From assembly GCA_020638695.1 (NCBI GenBank), contig JACKIB010000027.1:1-56104 (forward strand): DNA of 56,104 nt, given 5' to 3'. The DNA is from Planctomycetota bacterium. GTDB lineage: Bacteria > Planctomycetota > UBA1135 > UBA2386. The notes under the pieces were generated by a model. It searched no databases and was not told the origin of the DNA. It worked only from the letters and a program-made list of their open reading frames with translations. Below are positions 17,085 through 24,933 of the stretch, piece by piece (position 1 is the stretch's first letter; each line of letters starts with the position of its first letter). Position numbers and translations under genes: made by a program.

Positions 17085-18385
17085 GCCTGTTCGAGAAGCC
17101 GCTGGTGGCGCCGCTCGCCGAACGGATGCGGCCGCGCGGGCTGGACGAAGTGCTCGGCCAGGCGCACTTGCTCGGCGCCGGGACCGCGTTGCGTACCGCC
17201 ATCGAGCGGGGCGCCGCCGGATCGTTGATCCTGTTCGGTCCGCCGGGGGTCGGCAAGACCACGCTCGCACTGCTGATCGCGCAGGCCTCGGGACTGCACT
17301 TCGAGCCGTTCTCTGCGGTGCTCAGCGGAGTCAAGGACGTGCGCGAGGCGGTGCAGCGGGCCGACGAGACGCGCCGTATGGAGGGTCGCGGAACGCTCTT
17401 GTTCGTCGACGAGATTCACCGCTTCAACAAGGCGCAGCAGGACGCGTTCCTGCCGTTGGTCGAGAGTGGACGCGTGGTGCTGGTCGGTGCGACGACCGAG
17501 AATCCGGCGTTTGCGGTGATCGCTCCGCTCCTGTCGCGCTGCCGTGTGCTGCAGCTGAAGCCCCTCGAACCGGGGGAAATCGCGCAGCTGGCCCATCGCG
17601 CGGTGCGCGAGACGCGCGGACTCGGGAGGCAGGGTCTGCAGCTGGATCCGGATGCTGCCGAACACTTGGCGTTGCTGGCGGGGGGCGATGCGCGTCGCGC
17701 GCTGACGATCCTCGATGCCTGCGCCCAGACCCTCGACCACGGAAAGCGGATCACGGCTGCGGTGCTCGCCGAGGCCGCCCAGCACCGCACGCTGGTCCAC
17801 GACCGAGCCGGTGACCAGCACTACGACCTGCTGAGCGCGTTCCACAAGAGCCTGCGCAACTCGGACGTGCAGGCGGTGGTCTACTGGCTGGCGCGGATGA
17901 TCGAAGCCGGGGTGGACCCGATGCAGCCAGCGCGGCGCATGGTCGCGATGGCGGCGGAGGACATCGGTATCGCCGATCCGGCGGCTCTGTCGCAGGCGGT
18001 GAGCGCGATGACGGCAGTGGCGAACCTCGGCCTCCCGGAAGGGCGCCTGCCGCTGACCCAGGCGGCGATATACCTCGCTCAGGCGCCGAAGAGCAATGCG
18101 GTGCTGCTGGCGATCGACGCTGCACAGCAGGAGGTCCGTCGCGGTGCGCAGCACCCGGTGCCACTGCACCTGCGCAATGCGGTTACCGACCTCGGCGCCT
18201 CGCTCGGTCACGGCTCGGGCTACCGCTACGCTCACGACTGCCCGGGCGGTGTCGCGCCGATTCCGTGCCTGCCGCCGGCGCTGCGCGCCCGGAGGTTCTT
18301 CGCGCCGAAGGGAATCGGATTCGAACGCGGCGTGATCGAGCGCATGACGGCAGCAGATCGCCTGCGCGCCGGAGAGGATCGATGA
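17081..18385 (+). CDS. rarA: replication-associated recombination protein A (AAA+ ATPase)
   Basis: A 434-residue MgsA/RarA-family clamp-loader-like ATPase acting at stalled replication forks. Walker A GPPGVGKT is at residues 53-60. Walker B is LLFVDEIHRF, with Asp110. VGATTENPAF and an arginine-finger region LLSRCRV follow. The C-terminal tetramerisation region includes GVDPMQPARRMVAMAAEDIG and HGSGYRYAHDCPGGVAP, which are family signatures. The start overlaps the upstream stop as ATGA. Confidence 0.96.
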   Translation: MSLFEKPLVAPLAERMRPRGLDEVLGQAHLLGAGTALRTAIERGAAGSLILFGPPGVGKTTLALLIAQASGLHFEPFSAVLSGVKDVREAVQRADETRRMEGRGTLLFVDEIHRFNKAQQDAFLPLVESGRVVLVGATTENPAFAVIAPLLSRCRVLQLKPLEPGEIAQLAHRAVRETRGLGRQGLQLDPDAAEHLALLAGGDARRALTILDACAQTLDHGKRITAAVLAEAAQHRTLVHDRAGDQHYDLLSAFHKSLRNSDVQAVVYWLARMIEAGVDPMQPARRMVAMAAEDIGIADPAALSQAVSAMTAVANLGLPEGRLPLTQAAIYLAQAPKSNAVLLAIDAAQQEVRRGAQHPVPLHLRNAVTDLGASLGHGSGYRYAHDCPGGVAPIPCLPPALRARRFFAPKGIGFERGVIERMTAADRLRAGEDR

Positions 18386-18398
18386 CGGGACGCGTGTG

Positions 18399-19280
18399 AT
18401 GGCGCTGCTCCTGGGCGTCGCCGGCTGGTCCTATCCTGATTGGCGCGGGACGGTCTACCCGCGCGGTTGCCGCGATCCGCTGCGCTACTGCGCCGAGTTG
18501 GTGGACCTGATCGAGATCAACTCGACCTTCTATCGCTTCCCCGACCCGGCGATCTGCGCGGCCTGGGTGCAGCGGGTGGCCGATTTGCCGGTGGAGTGGA
18601 GCGCCAAGCTGCCGCGCGAGTTCACCCACCGAGCGTGTGTCGATCCGGGCGCGGCCGCGAGCGCATGCGAGGGCTTCGCGCCGCTGTCCGCGGGTGGACG
18701 ATTGCGCACCTTGCTCGCGCAGTTCTCGTACCACTTCGAGCACCACCCCGACAGCGTCGCGCATCTGCACTGGCTGCGCGATGCGTTTGCCGACGTCGCG
18801 CCGCTCACCGTCGAGGTGCGTCACCGCAGCTGGACCCACCCCACTGCGCGCGCCGACCTGGAGGCGGCGGGGGTGGCGGTGGCGAACCTGGACTACGCCG
18901 GGGCGCGATCCGGCTTCGACGTGCATGCCACCCACCAGAACGGCCGGCACCGCACCGCCTACCTGCGACTGCACGGTCGAAACCCCGCTTGGTTCGACGC
19001 GCGCGCCGGGCGCGACGAAGTCTACGACTACACCTACACGGCAGCCGAGGTCGACGAGATCGCGGTTCGGGCGGCCGCGATCGATGCGCAGGCTGCCACC
19101 ACCGTGGTGGTGGCCAACAACCACTTCCGCGGCCAGGCGATGAAGCTGGTCCTCGAACTCGCCGCCCGCTGCCGCGGTGCGCCGGTGCGAGTTCCTGCGC
19201 CGTTGCTGGCGACCTACCCCGCGCTGCGGGCGATCGCCGCTGACCCTGGTGCGGGTGCGCGCCAGGGCGAGCTGTTCTGA
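18399..19280 (+). CDS. DUF72 (YecE-like) protein
   Basis: A 293-residue TIM-barrel-like protein of the DUF72 family. Typical elements are GVAGWSYPDWRGTVYP at the N-terminus, LIEINSTFYRFP, the WSAKLPREFTH strand, and a late VVVANNHFRGQAMK segment that matches the family's conserved NN-H-G-A-N-A-like motif. The function of the family is unknown. ATG at 18399 directly follows an in-frame GTG at 18396. It starts 13 bp after rarA. Confidence 0.92.
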   Translation: MALLLGVAGWSYPDWRGTVYPRGCRDPLRYCAELVDLIEINSTFYRFPDPAICAAWVQRVADLPVEWSAKLPREFTHRACVDPGAAASACEGFAPLSAGGRLRTLLAQFSYHFEHHPDSVAHLHWLRDAFADVAPLTVEVRHRSWTHPTARADLEAAGVAVANLDYAGARSGFDVHATHQNGRHRTAYLRLHGRNPAWFDARAGRDEVYDYTYTAAEVDEIAVRAAAIDAQAATTVVVANNHFRGQAMKLVLELAARCRGAPVRVPAPLLATYPALRAIAADPGAGARQGELF

Positions 19281-19513
19281 TTCGATCCGCTCGCGCACGG
19301 CTCGCGTTGCCGGTCCATCGACCGAGCTCAGGGGCCAAATGCGCCCGACGCGCGAGGCGCGGTTGCCCTGGGGAGGCCGCCGTCGCCCGCGGGCGCGATC
19401 TCGTTGGAAAGCGCCACAGCCGTCGTGCCGTAGGGCACCGGTCAAGCTCACCGGTCGGACATGCCGATAGCACCGCCGGGTGTCGAGCCGGCATCCGTTC
19501 CCCCGAGACAGCC

Positions 19514-20893
19514 TTGAACCCACTTCAGCTGCCCCGCACCGACTCCGCCGTGGAGTTGGTCGAAGCACTCCTGGCCCAAGCCGCAGAGCAGGTCGCTAGC
19601 GACATCCACCTGATTCCGACCGGAACCGGGATGCAGGTCCTCATGCGCTGTGATGGCAGCCTGGCGAATGTCGGGATGCTCGACACCGCGCTGATGGGCA
19701 AGGTGGTGGGTCGCCTGAAGGTGCTCGCCGACCTGTTGGTGTACCGCAACGACGTGCCGCAGGAAGGGCGCATTCCCGCAGATCGCGTCGGCATCGCGGC
19801 AGAGGTGCGGGTCGCTACCTACCCGACTCTGCTGGGCGAGAAGGTGGCGGTTCGGCTCGACGCGCGACGCGGACCGATGCTGTCACTCGACCAGCTGGGC
19901 CTGCCCGACGCGACCCGCGAAGCCCTCACCACCGCGATCCAGCAGCCGGAGGGCGTGGTGCTGATCACCGGTCCGAGTGGCAGCGGCAAGACCACGACCT
20001 TGTACTCGTGCCTGAACTTCCTCGCCGCGGGCGAACGGATGCGCAGCATCGTCTCGGTCGAAGACCCGATCGAGCGACGTTTGGACCACGTCGTCCAGAC
20101 CGAGGTGAACCACTTCGTCGGGCTGACCTACTCGTCCGCGCTGCGATCGATCCTGCGCCAGGACCCCGAGGTGATCTTGATCGGCGAGATCCGTGACACC
20201 GAGACCGCACACATCGCCCTGGAAGCGGGCCTGACCGGGCACTTGGTGGCGTCCACCATCCATGCCGGCACCGCCCCGCAGGTCTTCTCCCGACTGATGG
20301 AGATGGGAATCGAGCCGTGCGCGATGACCAGTGTCATTCGCGGGGTGATGGCGCAGCGACTGCTGCGACGCGCATGTCCAGCTCCGGCCGACGATCACTC
20401 GGCCTGCGAGACCTGCCGCGGCACCGGGTACCGGGGCCGCGTGCTGGTCAGCGAGTGGATCTCGATGTCGCCCGAGCTGCGCCACGCGGTGCTGGAGCGC
20501 GGCGACACCAGCGATCTAGAAGCGGCGGCCGAAGCGGCTGGCTACCGCACCCTGCGCCAGGAGGCGGAGGCTTTGGTAGCCGCGGGCGTCACGACGCAGC
20601 AGGAGGTGGAGCGTGTCCTTGGTCGAACCATTGCACCTCCGGACGCGCTCCGACGCGGTGGAGGATCTGGCCTTGTTCCACAGCAACCTGGCCGGCATGT
20701 GTCGGGCCGGGGTTCCGCTACCGCGAGCGCTGCGCCTCTCATCCCACGACCTGAATCGGAGCCCGCTCGGACAGGCCGCGCTGCGGATGGCGGCGGAGGT
20801 GGAGCAGGGGACGAACCTGGCGGAAGCCTATGCACGGCAGCGACCGAGCCTGCCGCCGCTGTACCAGGCGATGGTGGAGGTCGGGCTCGCTAG
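19514..20893 (+). CDS. type II secretion / type IV pilus assembly ATPase (GspE/PilB-like)
   Basis: The reading frame from the TTG at 19514 encodes 459 residues. It lacks the large N-terminal domains of GspE but keeps the SDIHL segment, Walker A GPSGSGKTT (153-161), the Asp-box SVEDPIE and Walker B-like PEVILIGEIRDTETA. It energises pseudopilus assembly at the inner membrane. The usual four-Cys zinc site is incomplete: one Cys pair survives (CETC) but the other is CPAP. After GVTTQQEVERVLGR, where relatives end, the frame stays open for about 90 low-complexity residues that overlap gspF by 281 bp. That tail may be read-through after loss of a stop. Confidence 0.9.
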   Translation: MNPLQLPRTDSAVELVEALLAQAAEQVASDIHLIPTGTGMQVLMRCDGSLANVGMLDTALMGKVVGRLKVLADLLVYRNDVPQEGRIPADRVGIAAEVRVATYPTLLGEKVAVRLDARRGPMLSLDQLGLPDATREALTTAIQQPEGVVLITGPSGSGKTTTLYSCLNFLAAGERMRSIVSVEDPIERRLDHVVQTEVNHFVGLTYSSALRSILRQDPEVILIGEIRDTETAHIALEAGLTGHLVASTIHAGTAPQVFSRLMEMGIEPCAMTSVIRGVMAQRLLRRACPAPADDHSACETCRGTGYRGRVLVSEWISMSPELRHAVLERGDTSDLEAAAEAAGYRTLRQEAEALVAAGVTTQQEVERVLGRTIAPPDALRRGGGSGLVPQQPGRHVSGRGSATASAAPLIPRPESEPARTGRAADGGGGGAGDEPGGSLCTAATEPAAAVPGDGGGRAR

Positions 20894-21668
20894 CGGCGAC
20901 CTGCCCGCGGTACTCGACGACGTCGCCCTGCACGCTGCGGAACGCGCGCGGATTGCGCACCGGCTGCGCAGCGTGACTTTCTACCCGCTGCTCTCGGCGC
21001 TCCTCGTGCTGGCGATCGGCGTCGCGCTCGCGGTGTCGTTCGAGCCGCTGCGCCAGCTCGGCGATTCGCTGCCCGGCATGGCGATGTCGCGCCATGGCAA
21101 GTGGGCGTCTTGGATCGCCTTGGTGCTGCTCGGTGCGGGTGTGTTGGGGGTGGTCGGTTTCGCGTGGATGCGGAACCCGCTGGATGGCGGGGTGGCGTTG
21201 CGCGGGTTGCGGTTCGGGCTGCCCCTGATCGGTGAGCTGCGCGCCTGCGCGGCGAAGGCCGGGTTCGCCGGGACGATGGGCATGCTCCTGGCGCGCCAGA
21301 TGCCCCTGCAACGCGCCCTCACGCTCGCCGCTGCGGCCACCGACGACCAGCGCGTCGCGCAGCAGGTCGAAGTGATGCGTTCCCGTGCCGAGTCGGGCGA
21401 GTCACTCGTCGAGTCGCTCCGCGCGGGCGACCTGATCTCTCCGGTGATGCTGTGCTTCGTCGAAGCCGGAGAATCGGGGGGCGGTGCGGCGCGTGCGTTG
21501 GCCGATGTGTCCGCGATCTACCGCAACCGCCTCGAGCGCGGTGTCGACCACCTGTGTGCGCTGGCGGCGCCAGTCGGCTTGGCTGCTGCAGGGGTCGTGG
21601 TGCTGCTGTTCGCGTTGTTCTACTTGGGCCCGTGGGTCGACGGCTACCGGGCGCTGATGGGGTCGTGA
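20613..21668 (+). CDS. GspF/PilC-like inner-membrane platform protein
   Basis: A 351-residue protein from a GTG, with the two-lobed GspF layout: helical cytoplasmic domains at about 20-120 and 195-305, membrane segments at about 125-145, 165-185 and 320-345. Signature segments include LYQAMVEVGLASGDLPAVL and CFVEAGESGGGAARAL. It would form the membrane platform rotated or clamped by the ATPase. Its first 281 bases overlap the end of the ATPase reading frame, and its last bases overlap the next start (GTGA). Confidence 0.9.
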   Translation: MSLVEPLHLRTRSDAVEDLALFHSNLAGMCRAGVPLPRALRLSSHDLNRSPLGQAALRMAAEVEQGTNLAEAYARQRPSLPPLYQAMVEVGLASGDLPAVLDDVALHAAERARIAHRLRSVTFYPLLSALLVLAIGVALAVSFEPLRQLGDSLPGMAMSRHGKWASWIALVLLGAGVLGVVGFAWMRNPLDGGVALRGLRFGLPLIGELRACAAKAGFAGTMGMLLARQMPLQRALTLAAAATDDQRVAQQVEVMRSRAESGESLVESLRAGDLISPVMLCFVEAGESGGGAARALADVSAIYRNRLERGVDHLCALAAPVGLAAAGVVVLLFALFYLGPWVDGYRALMGS

Positions 21669-22750
21669 TCACGTTCCTTCTGCTGCCGTTGCTCGTCGTC
21701 CTCCTGATGGTGGTGGCGGATGCCGTGTGGTCGGCGCGCAGCGCGCTCGAATTGCGCCAGCGGATCCTTGAGCTGTTGGCCTTGGGGTTGCGCCGCGGTG
21801 TGCCGCTGCCGCACCTGCTTCGGCGCGCCGCTACCACCGGACCCCGGCGCGGACGGCGCGCCATGCGGCGGCTCGCGCACGACCTCGAGTCGGGCGAACA
21901 CCTGGTCGAGGCGCTGGAGTGGGCCGCACCCGACAGCTTCCCGCCCGCCTGCCGCGCGGTGCTCGGCGCCGCCGAGGGCTCGACCCTGCCGGATGCGATC
22001 GACGCGCTGGTTGCCGAGACCGGGCAGCGTTCCGCCCTGGGCCACCGCTGGGCTCTGGCGCTGGTCCACCCCGTGCTGCTGGTGCTGACCATGATGTTGG
22101 TCGAGCAGCGTTTGTCCCGGTTGCCCGCGAATCTCGTCGGCACGCGATGGGCGACCTCCAGTCGCGTCGCGTTGCCATGGGGACGGGTCGAGCAGTGGCT
22201 CGTGGTGGCGCTCGGGTTTGCCGGCTCGGTGGGGGTTGCCTGGGCGTTGTGGCGCGGAGCCCCGGCGCTGCGTCGCCTGGTCCGCGACGCGTGCGCGAGC
22301 GATGGCCTGTTGTCACGAGTGTGGCGACACGGCAGCACAGCGGCCCAGTTGGGTGTGATCGGGCACCTGGTGCGTGGCGGCCGCGGACTGTCCGCGGCAC
22401 TGCGCGACGCGGCCGTGGTCGGGGGAGTGCACGCGGGGCAACGCGTGCGCGCGGCCGCGGACGCTATCGACGAGGGGTTTCCGGTCGTCGACGCGCTACG
22501 CACCACTCGCTGGCCCGAGTACGCCGTCCAAATGGTCGGCGCTGCGTCCCGCGGATCGCCGACGCAGCTCGGGAATGCGCTGATGCGGGCAGCCGAGGAG
22601 TGTCGGCGGCGGGACGCCCGGACGGGCAACCGCGCTCTGGACTTCACGGTGCTCGCCAGCACGGTGTGTTTCGGCCTTGTCGCCGCCGCACAGCTGCACA
22701 CGATCTGGTCGCTGAGCGCGCGGTACGCGCAGTGCGAGGGTCTGTGGTGA
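21665..22750 (+). CDS. second, divergent GspF-like membrane protein
   Basis: A 361-residue protein from a GTG overlapping the preceding stop. It repeats the GspF plan: an N-terminal membrane helix, then a helical lobe with 'GVPLPHLLRRAA' and 'PDSFPPACRAVLGAAEGSTL', a membrane hairpin, a second lobe with 'GGRGLSAALRDAA', and a final helix. It is clearly less conserved than its neighbour. Two GspF-like genes in tandem suggest a platform built as a heterodimer or two alternative platforms. Assignment rests on pattern and context. Confidence 0.75.
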   Translation: MITFLLLPLLVVLLMVVADAVWSARSALELRQRILELLALGLRRGVPLPHLLRRAATTGPRRGRRAMRRLAHDLESGEHLVEALEWAAPDSFPPACRAVLGAAEGSTLPDAIDALVAETGQRSALGHRWALALVHPVLLVLTMMLVEQRLSRLPANLVGTRWATSSRVALPWGRVEQWLVVALGFAGSVGVAWALWRGAPALRRLVRDACASDGLLSRVWRHGSTAAQLGVIGHLVRGGRGLSAALRDAAVVGGVHAGQRVRAAADAIDEGFPVVDALRTTRWPEYAVQMVGAASRGSPTQLGNALMRAAEECRRRDARTGNRALDFTVLASTVCFGLVAAAQLHTIWSLSARYAQCEGLW

Positions 22751-23148
22751 CGTGCCATGCCGACGTGACCGCAGAGCGCGGTTTCGTGCTGATCGAGGTG
22801 GTGCTCGCCATGCTGGCGTTCGTGGTGCTCGCGTCGGTTGCGTTCCAAGGAAGCCGCGTGCAGCTCGCCGCGATCGAACAGGGGATGGCAGAGACTCGCG
22901 CCACGGGTCTCGTCGCGGCGCGTCTTGCCGAGCTCAGGGTCGCGCCTGCGCGATTGGCGGTGGGGACGCAGGCGTTCTCGCTCGCTGCGAACCGGTGTGC
23001 CGGGTTGCAGGATGTGACTGGGGAACAGTCAGTGCGGGAGGTCGAGCCGGGAGTGCTCGAGGTCGTTGTGGTGGTGACCTGGCGACCACGCGGTGCGGAG
23101 CGGACGCGCTCCACCGAGCTGAGAACCTGGATGGTGCGCGCGCGATGA
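22747..23148 (+). CDS. pseudopilin (GspI/PilV-like)
   Basis: A 133-residue protein with a prepilin-peptidase site: after a short leader ending in Arg-Gly, the mature helix starts FVLIEVVLAM, with the needed Glu at mature position +5. The hydrophobic helix is about 20 residues and the soluble domain is short. The GTG at 22747 overlaps the upstream stop; an internal GTG six codons later would give a shorter leader. It would be a minor component of the pseudopilus. The prepilin peptidase gene is not in this window. Confidence 0.82.
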   Translation: MTCHADVTAERGFVLIEVVLAMLAFVVLASVAFQGSRVQLAAIEQGMAETRATGLVAARLAELRVAPARLAVGTQAFSLAANRCAGLQDVTGEQSVREVEPGVLEVVVVVTWRPRGAERTRSTELRTWMVRAR

Positions 23149-23594
23149 AGGAGCGAGGCTACACGCTGGTGGAGCTGATGGGGTATGTGGCGTTGCTGGC
23201 GGCGTTTTGCGCCCTACTCGCCTCGTTCGCCTCGAGGATGTGGGGCATGGCGCGGGTGGCGGAGGGCTACGCCGGCGATCTCGAGCACGTTCGCCGTGCG
23301 CTGATGTGCCTCGAGCAAGACCTCGACCGCGCTCGCCTGGTACAGGCTGGCGCCGGGAGTTGCTCGCTGACGATCGGCACGAGCGAGGTGCGCTACGACT
23401 TGGTCGACGGCTCCTTGACCCGCACCTCCGGCGTCCGTCGCGAGGTGGTGGCCCGCCGGCTCGCCGCGTTCACGCTGCGCCCGCGTGGACCTCTGGTCGA
23501 TGTGGAGATCCGCCTGCGGGCGAGGCAACCGGGCCGCGCGGGTCGAGCGGTCCTCCACACCACCGTGTTCTGTGGTGCGCGGGGGAAGTCGTGA
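23145..23594 (+). CDS. pseudopilin (GspJ/PilW-like)
   Basis: A 149-residue protein with a very short leader, MKERG, followed by YTLVELMGYVALLAAF, so Gly/Tyr is the cleavage site and Glu is at mature +5. The remaining soluble domain is beta-rich in its second half, as in minor pseudopilins of the GspJ class. It overlaps both neighbours by four bases. Class assignment within minor pseudopilins is by size and gene order. Confidence 0.82.
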   Translation: MKERGYTLVELMGYVALLAAFCALLASFASRMWGMARVAEGYAGDLEHVRRALMCLEQDLDRARLVQAGAGSCSLTIGTSEVRYDLVDGSLTRTSGVRREVVARRLAAFTLRPRGPLVDVEIRLRARQPGRAGRAVLHTTVFCGARGKS

Positions 23595-23947
23595 GTCGCC
23601 GGGACTGCGCCACCGGATCGGCGCTGGTCCACCTGTTGGCGCTGATCGTCCTGCTCGGGACGCTCACGACGTGGGCAGTGCACCGCGGCCGGGCGTGCGC
23701 CGCCGAGACCGTACGCGCGCGTGCGCATGCCCGTTGTCGTGAAGCCGCGATTGGCGGCATCGACTACGCGCTTCACTGTCTGCGCCGCGATGCCGGCTGG
23801 CGGCGCGCTGTCTGGACCCTCGGTGGATGCGAGGTCGCGGCCGAAGTCGTCGCGGGGCGGCGCGAGGTGCACGTTCGCGCCCGCTGTTGGCCCCATGGTC
23901 AGCGCGGGCTGCCCGTGCAGGTGTCACGGCGCGCGCCGCTGGAGTAG
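23591..23947 (+). CDS. short GspK-like minor pseudopilin
   Basis: A 118-residue protein from a GTG overlapping the previous stop. The N-terminus reads CATGSALVHLLALIVLLGTL: a prepilin-like leader followed by a helix that lacks Glu at +5, as in GspK. The usual GspK is about 300 residues, so most of its soluble domain is missing. Several Cys residues are present. It ends the operon. It could also be an unrelated small membrane protein; gene order favours GspK. Confidence 0.6.
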   Translation: MSRRDCATGSALVHLLALIVLLGTLTTWAVHRGRACAAETVRARAHARCREAAIGGIDYALHCLRRDAGWRRAVWTLGGCEVAAEVVAGRREVHVRARCWPHGQRGLPVQVSRRAPLE

Positions 23948-24399
23948 TCCGCACTTCTTGCCAGTCGACGGCTGCGACGCCGCGAAGTGCCTGCGCCTGC
24001 CGCGTCAGGCTCGGTCGCCCTCCTGGACGCACCCACCAGCGCGCGCGGGATGGGCTCGGTCGTCCTTCTCGCATCGACGCACTCGCGGCGGGTCGCCTGG
24101 TGAGCGAGTGCGGACCGGCGTGGTTCGCCGCCGCTGTGCCTCCGTGCGCAGGATGGGGGATTCGTTGACTCGTCGAGAGCACCGCCTTCCTCGACGCCAC
24201 CGAGAACTCGCTCCGAGCTGACCCGGAACCGACGCGCCTCGTGTCCCGGTGGGGGTACACCTGCGGACCAGGGGTTCCCGGATCGGCGTGTCGCGTTGGT
24301 GCCACGATCGTCCCAAACCCGCGTTCGGACGCACCAATCACCGCCCGGCAGCTCCGCCGGGCTGCAACTGGCACGTCTCTTGATCGAAGGAGCCTCCCG
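23948..24399. other. 452-bp gap, no gene seen except a ribosome binding site at its end
   Basis: No frame has protein-like composition. A short inverted pair, 'gcacttc' near 23952 and 'gaagtgc' near 23985, lies just after the secretion operon and might form a terminator-like hairpin. At the right end, 'gaaggag' (24386-24391) is a good Shine-Dalgarno site nine bases before the lipoprotein ATG. Confidence 0.45.
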
Positions 24400-24861
24400 A
24401 TGCGACCCCATGCCCTGATCCCGTTGCTGCTGGTCACGCTCGTCTTGTCCGGATGCGGGCGCCGAAACCACAGCAATCCCAAGCCGGTTGCCTACGACCG
24501 CCTGGCTTCGCTGGTGATCGAGGTCTACGACCCCGACACCAACAGTGTGTGGGAGGGCGTGAGTGTGCGCATCGTCGAGGTCGAGCACGAGTGGTCGGGG
24601 CGGGTGGTGCCCAACCCGATCGAGGACGATTGGTACGTGACCGGTCGCGACGGCACGATCGAGTTCACTCCCAAGTTGTTGGGGATGACGAACGTCGGGT
24701 TCTTCGAGGATCCGTTCGGCAGGGCGGTGATGAGCCCTGATCTCGACCAGGACGAAGCGATCGTGCTGATCGAGGTGTACGGGGAAGGCCTCGGGTCGGC
24801 GTTCTGGGAGATCGATATCAGTTGGGATCGCCCCGAAGTGTACGCCGAGATCCCATTCTGA
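24400..24861 (+). CDS. lipoprotein of unknown function
   Basis: A 153-residue protein with a lipoprotein signal peptide: hydrophobic core LIPLLLVTLVL and lipobox LSGC at about residue 19. The mature part looks beta-rich and acidic, with segments such as SLVIEVYDPDTNSVWEG and VSVRIVEVEHEW. This recalls small Ig-like or carboxypeptidase-regulatory-like (CNA-B) folds, though I cannot assign one. A clear AAGGAG ribosome binding site supports the ATG. It converges with recD2, 72 bp away. Confidence 0.8.
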   Translation: MRPHALIPLLLVTLVLSGCGRRNHSNPKPVAYDRLASLVIEVYDPDTNSVWEGVSVRIVEVEHEWSGRVVPNPIEDDWYVTGRDGTIEFTPKLLGMTNVGFFEDPFGRAVMSPDLDQDEAIVLIEVYGEGLGSAFWEIDISWDRPEVYAEIPF

Positions 24862-24933
24862 CCGCGGAGCGCCCAGCACTGCGGCGAATCCGAGAAGCGC
24901 CGTGTTGCGGGGTGCGCAGGGGGAAAAGTCGCG

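Noticed and set aside
20609..20893. The tail of the ATPase frame as a genuine extra domain
   Set aside because: It is Gly/Ala/Pro/Arg low complexity and entirely overlaps the conserved N-terminus of gspF, so it is better explained as loss of a stop.
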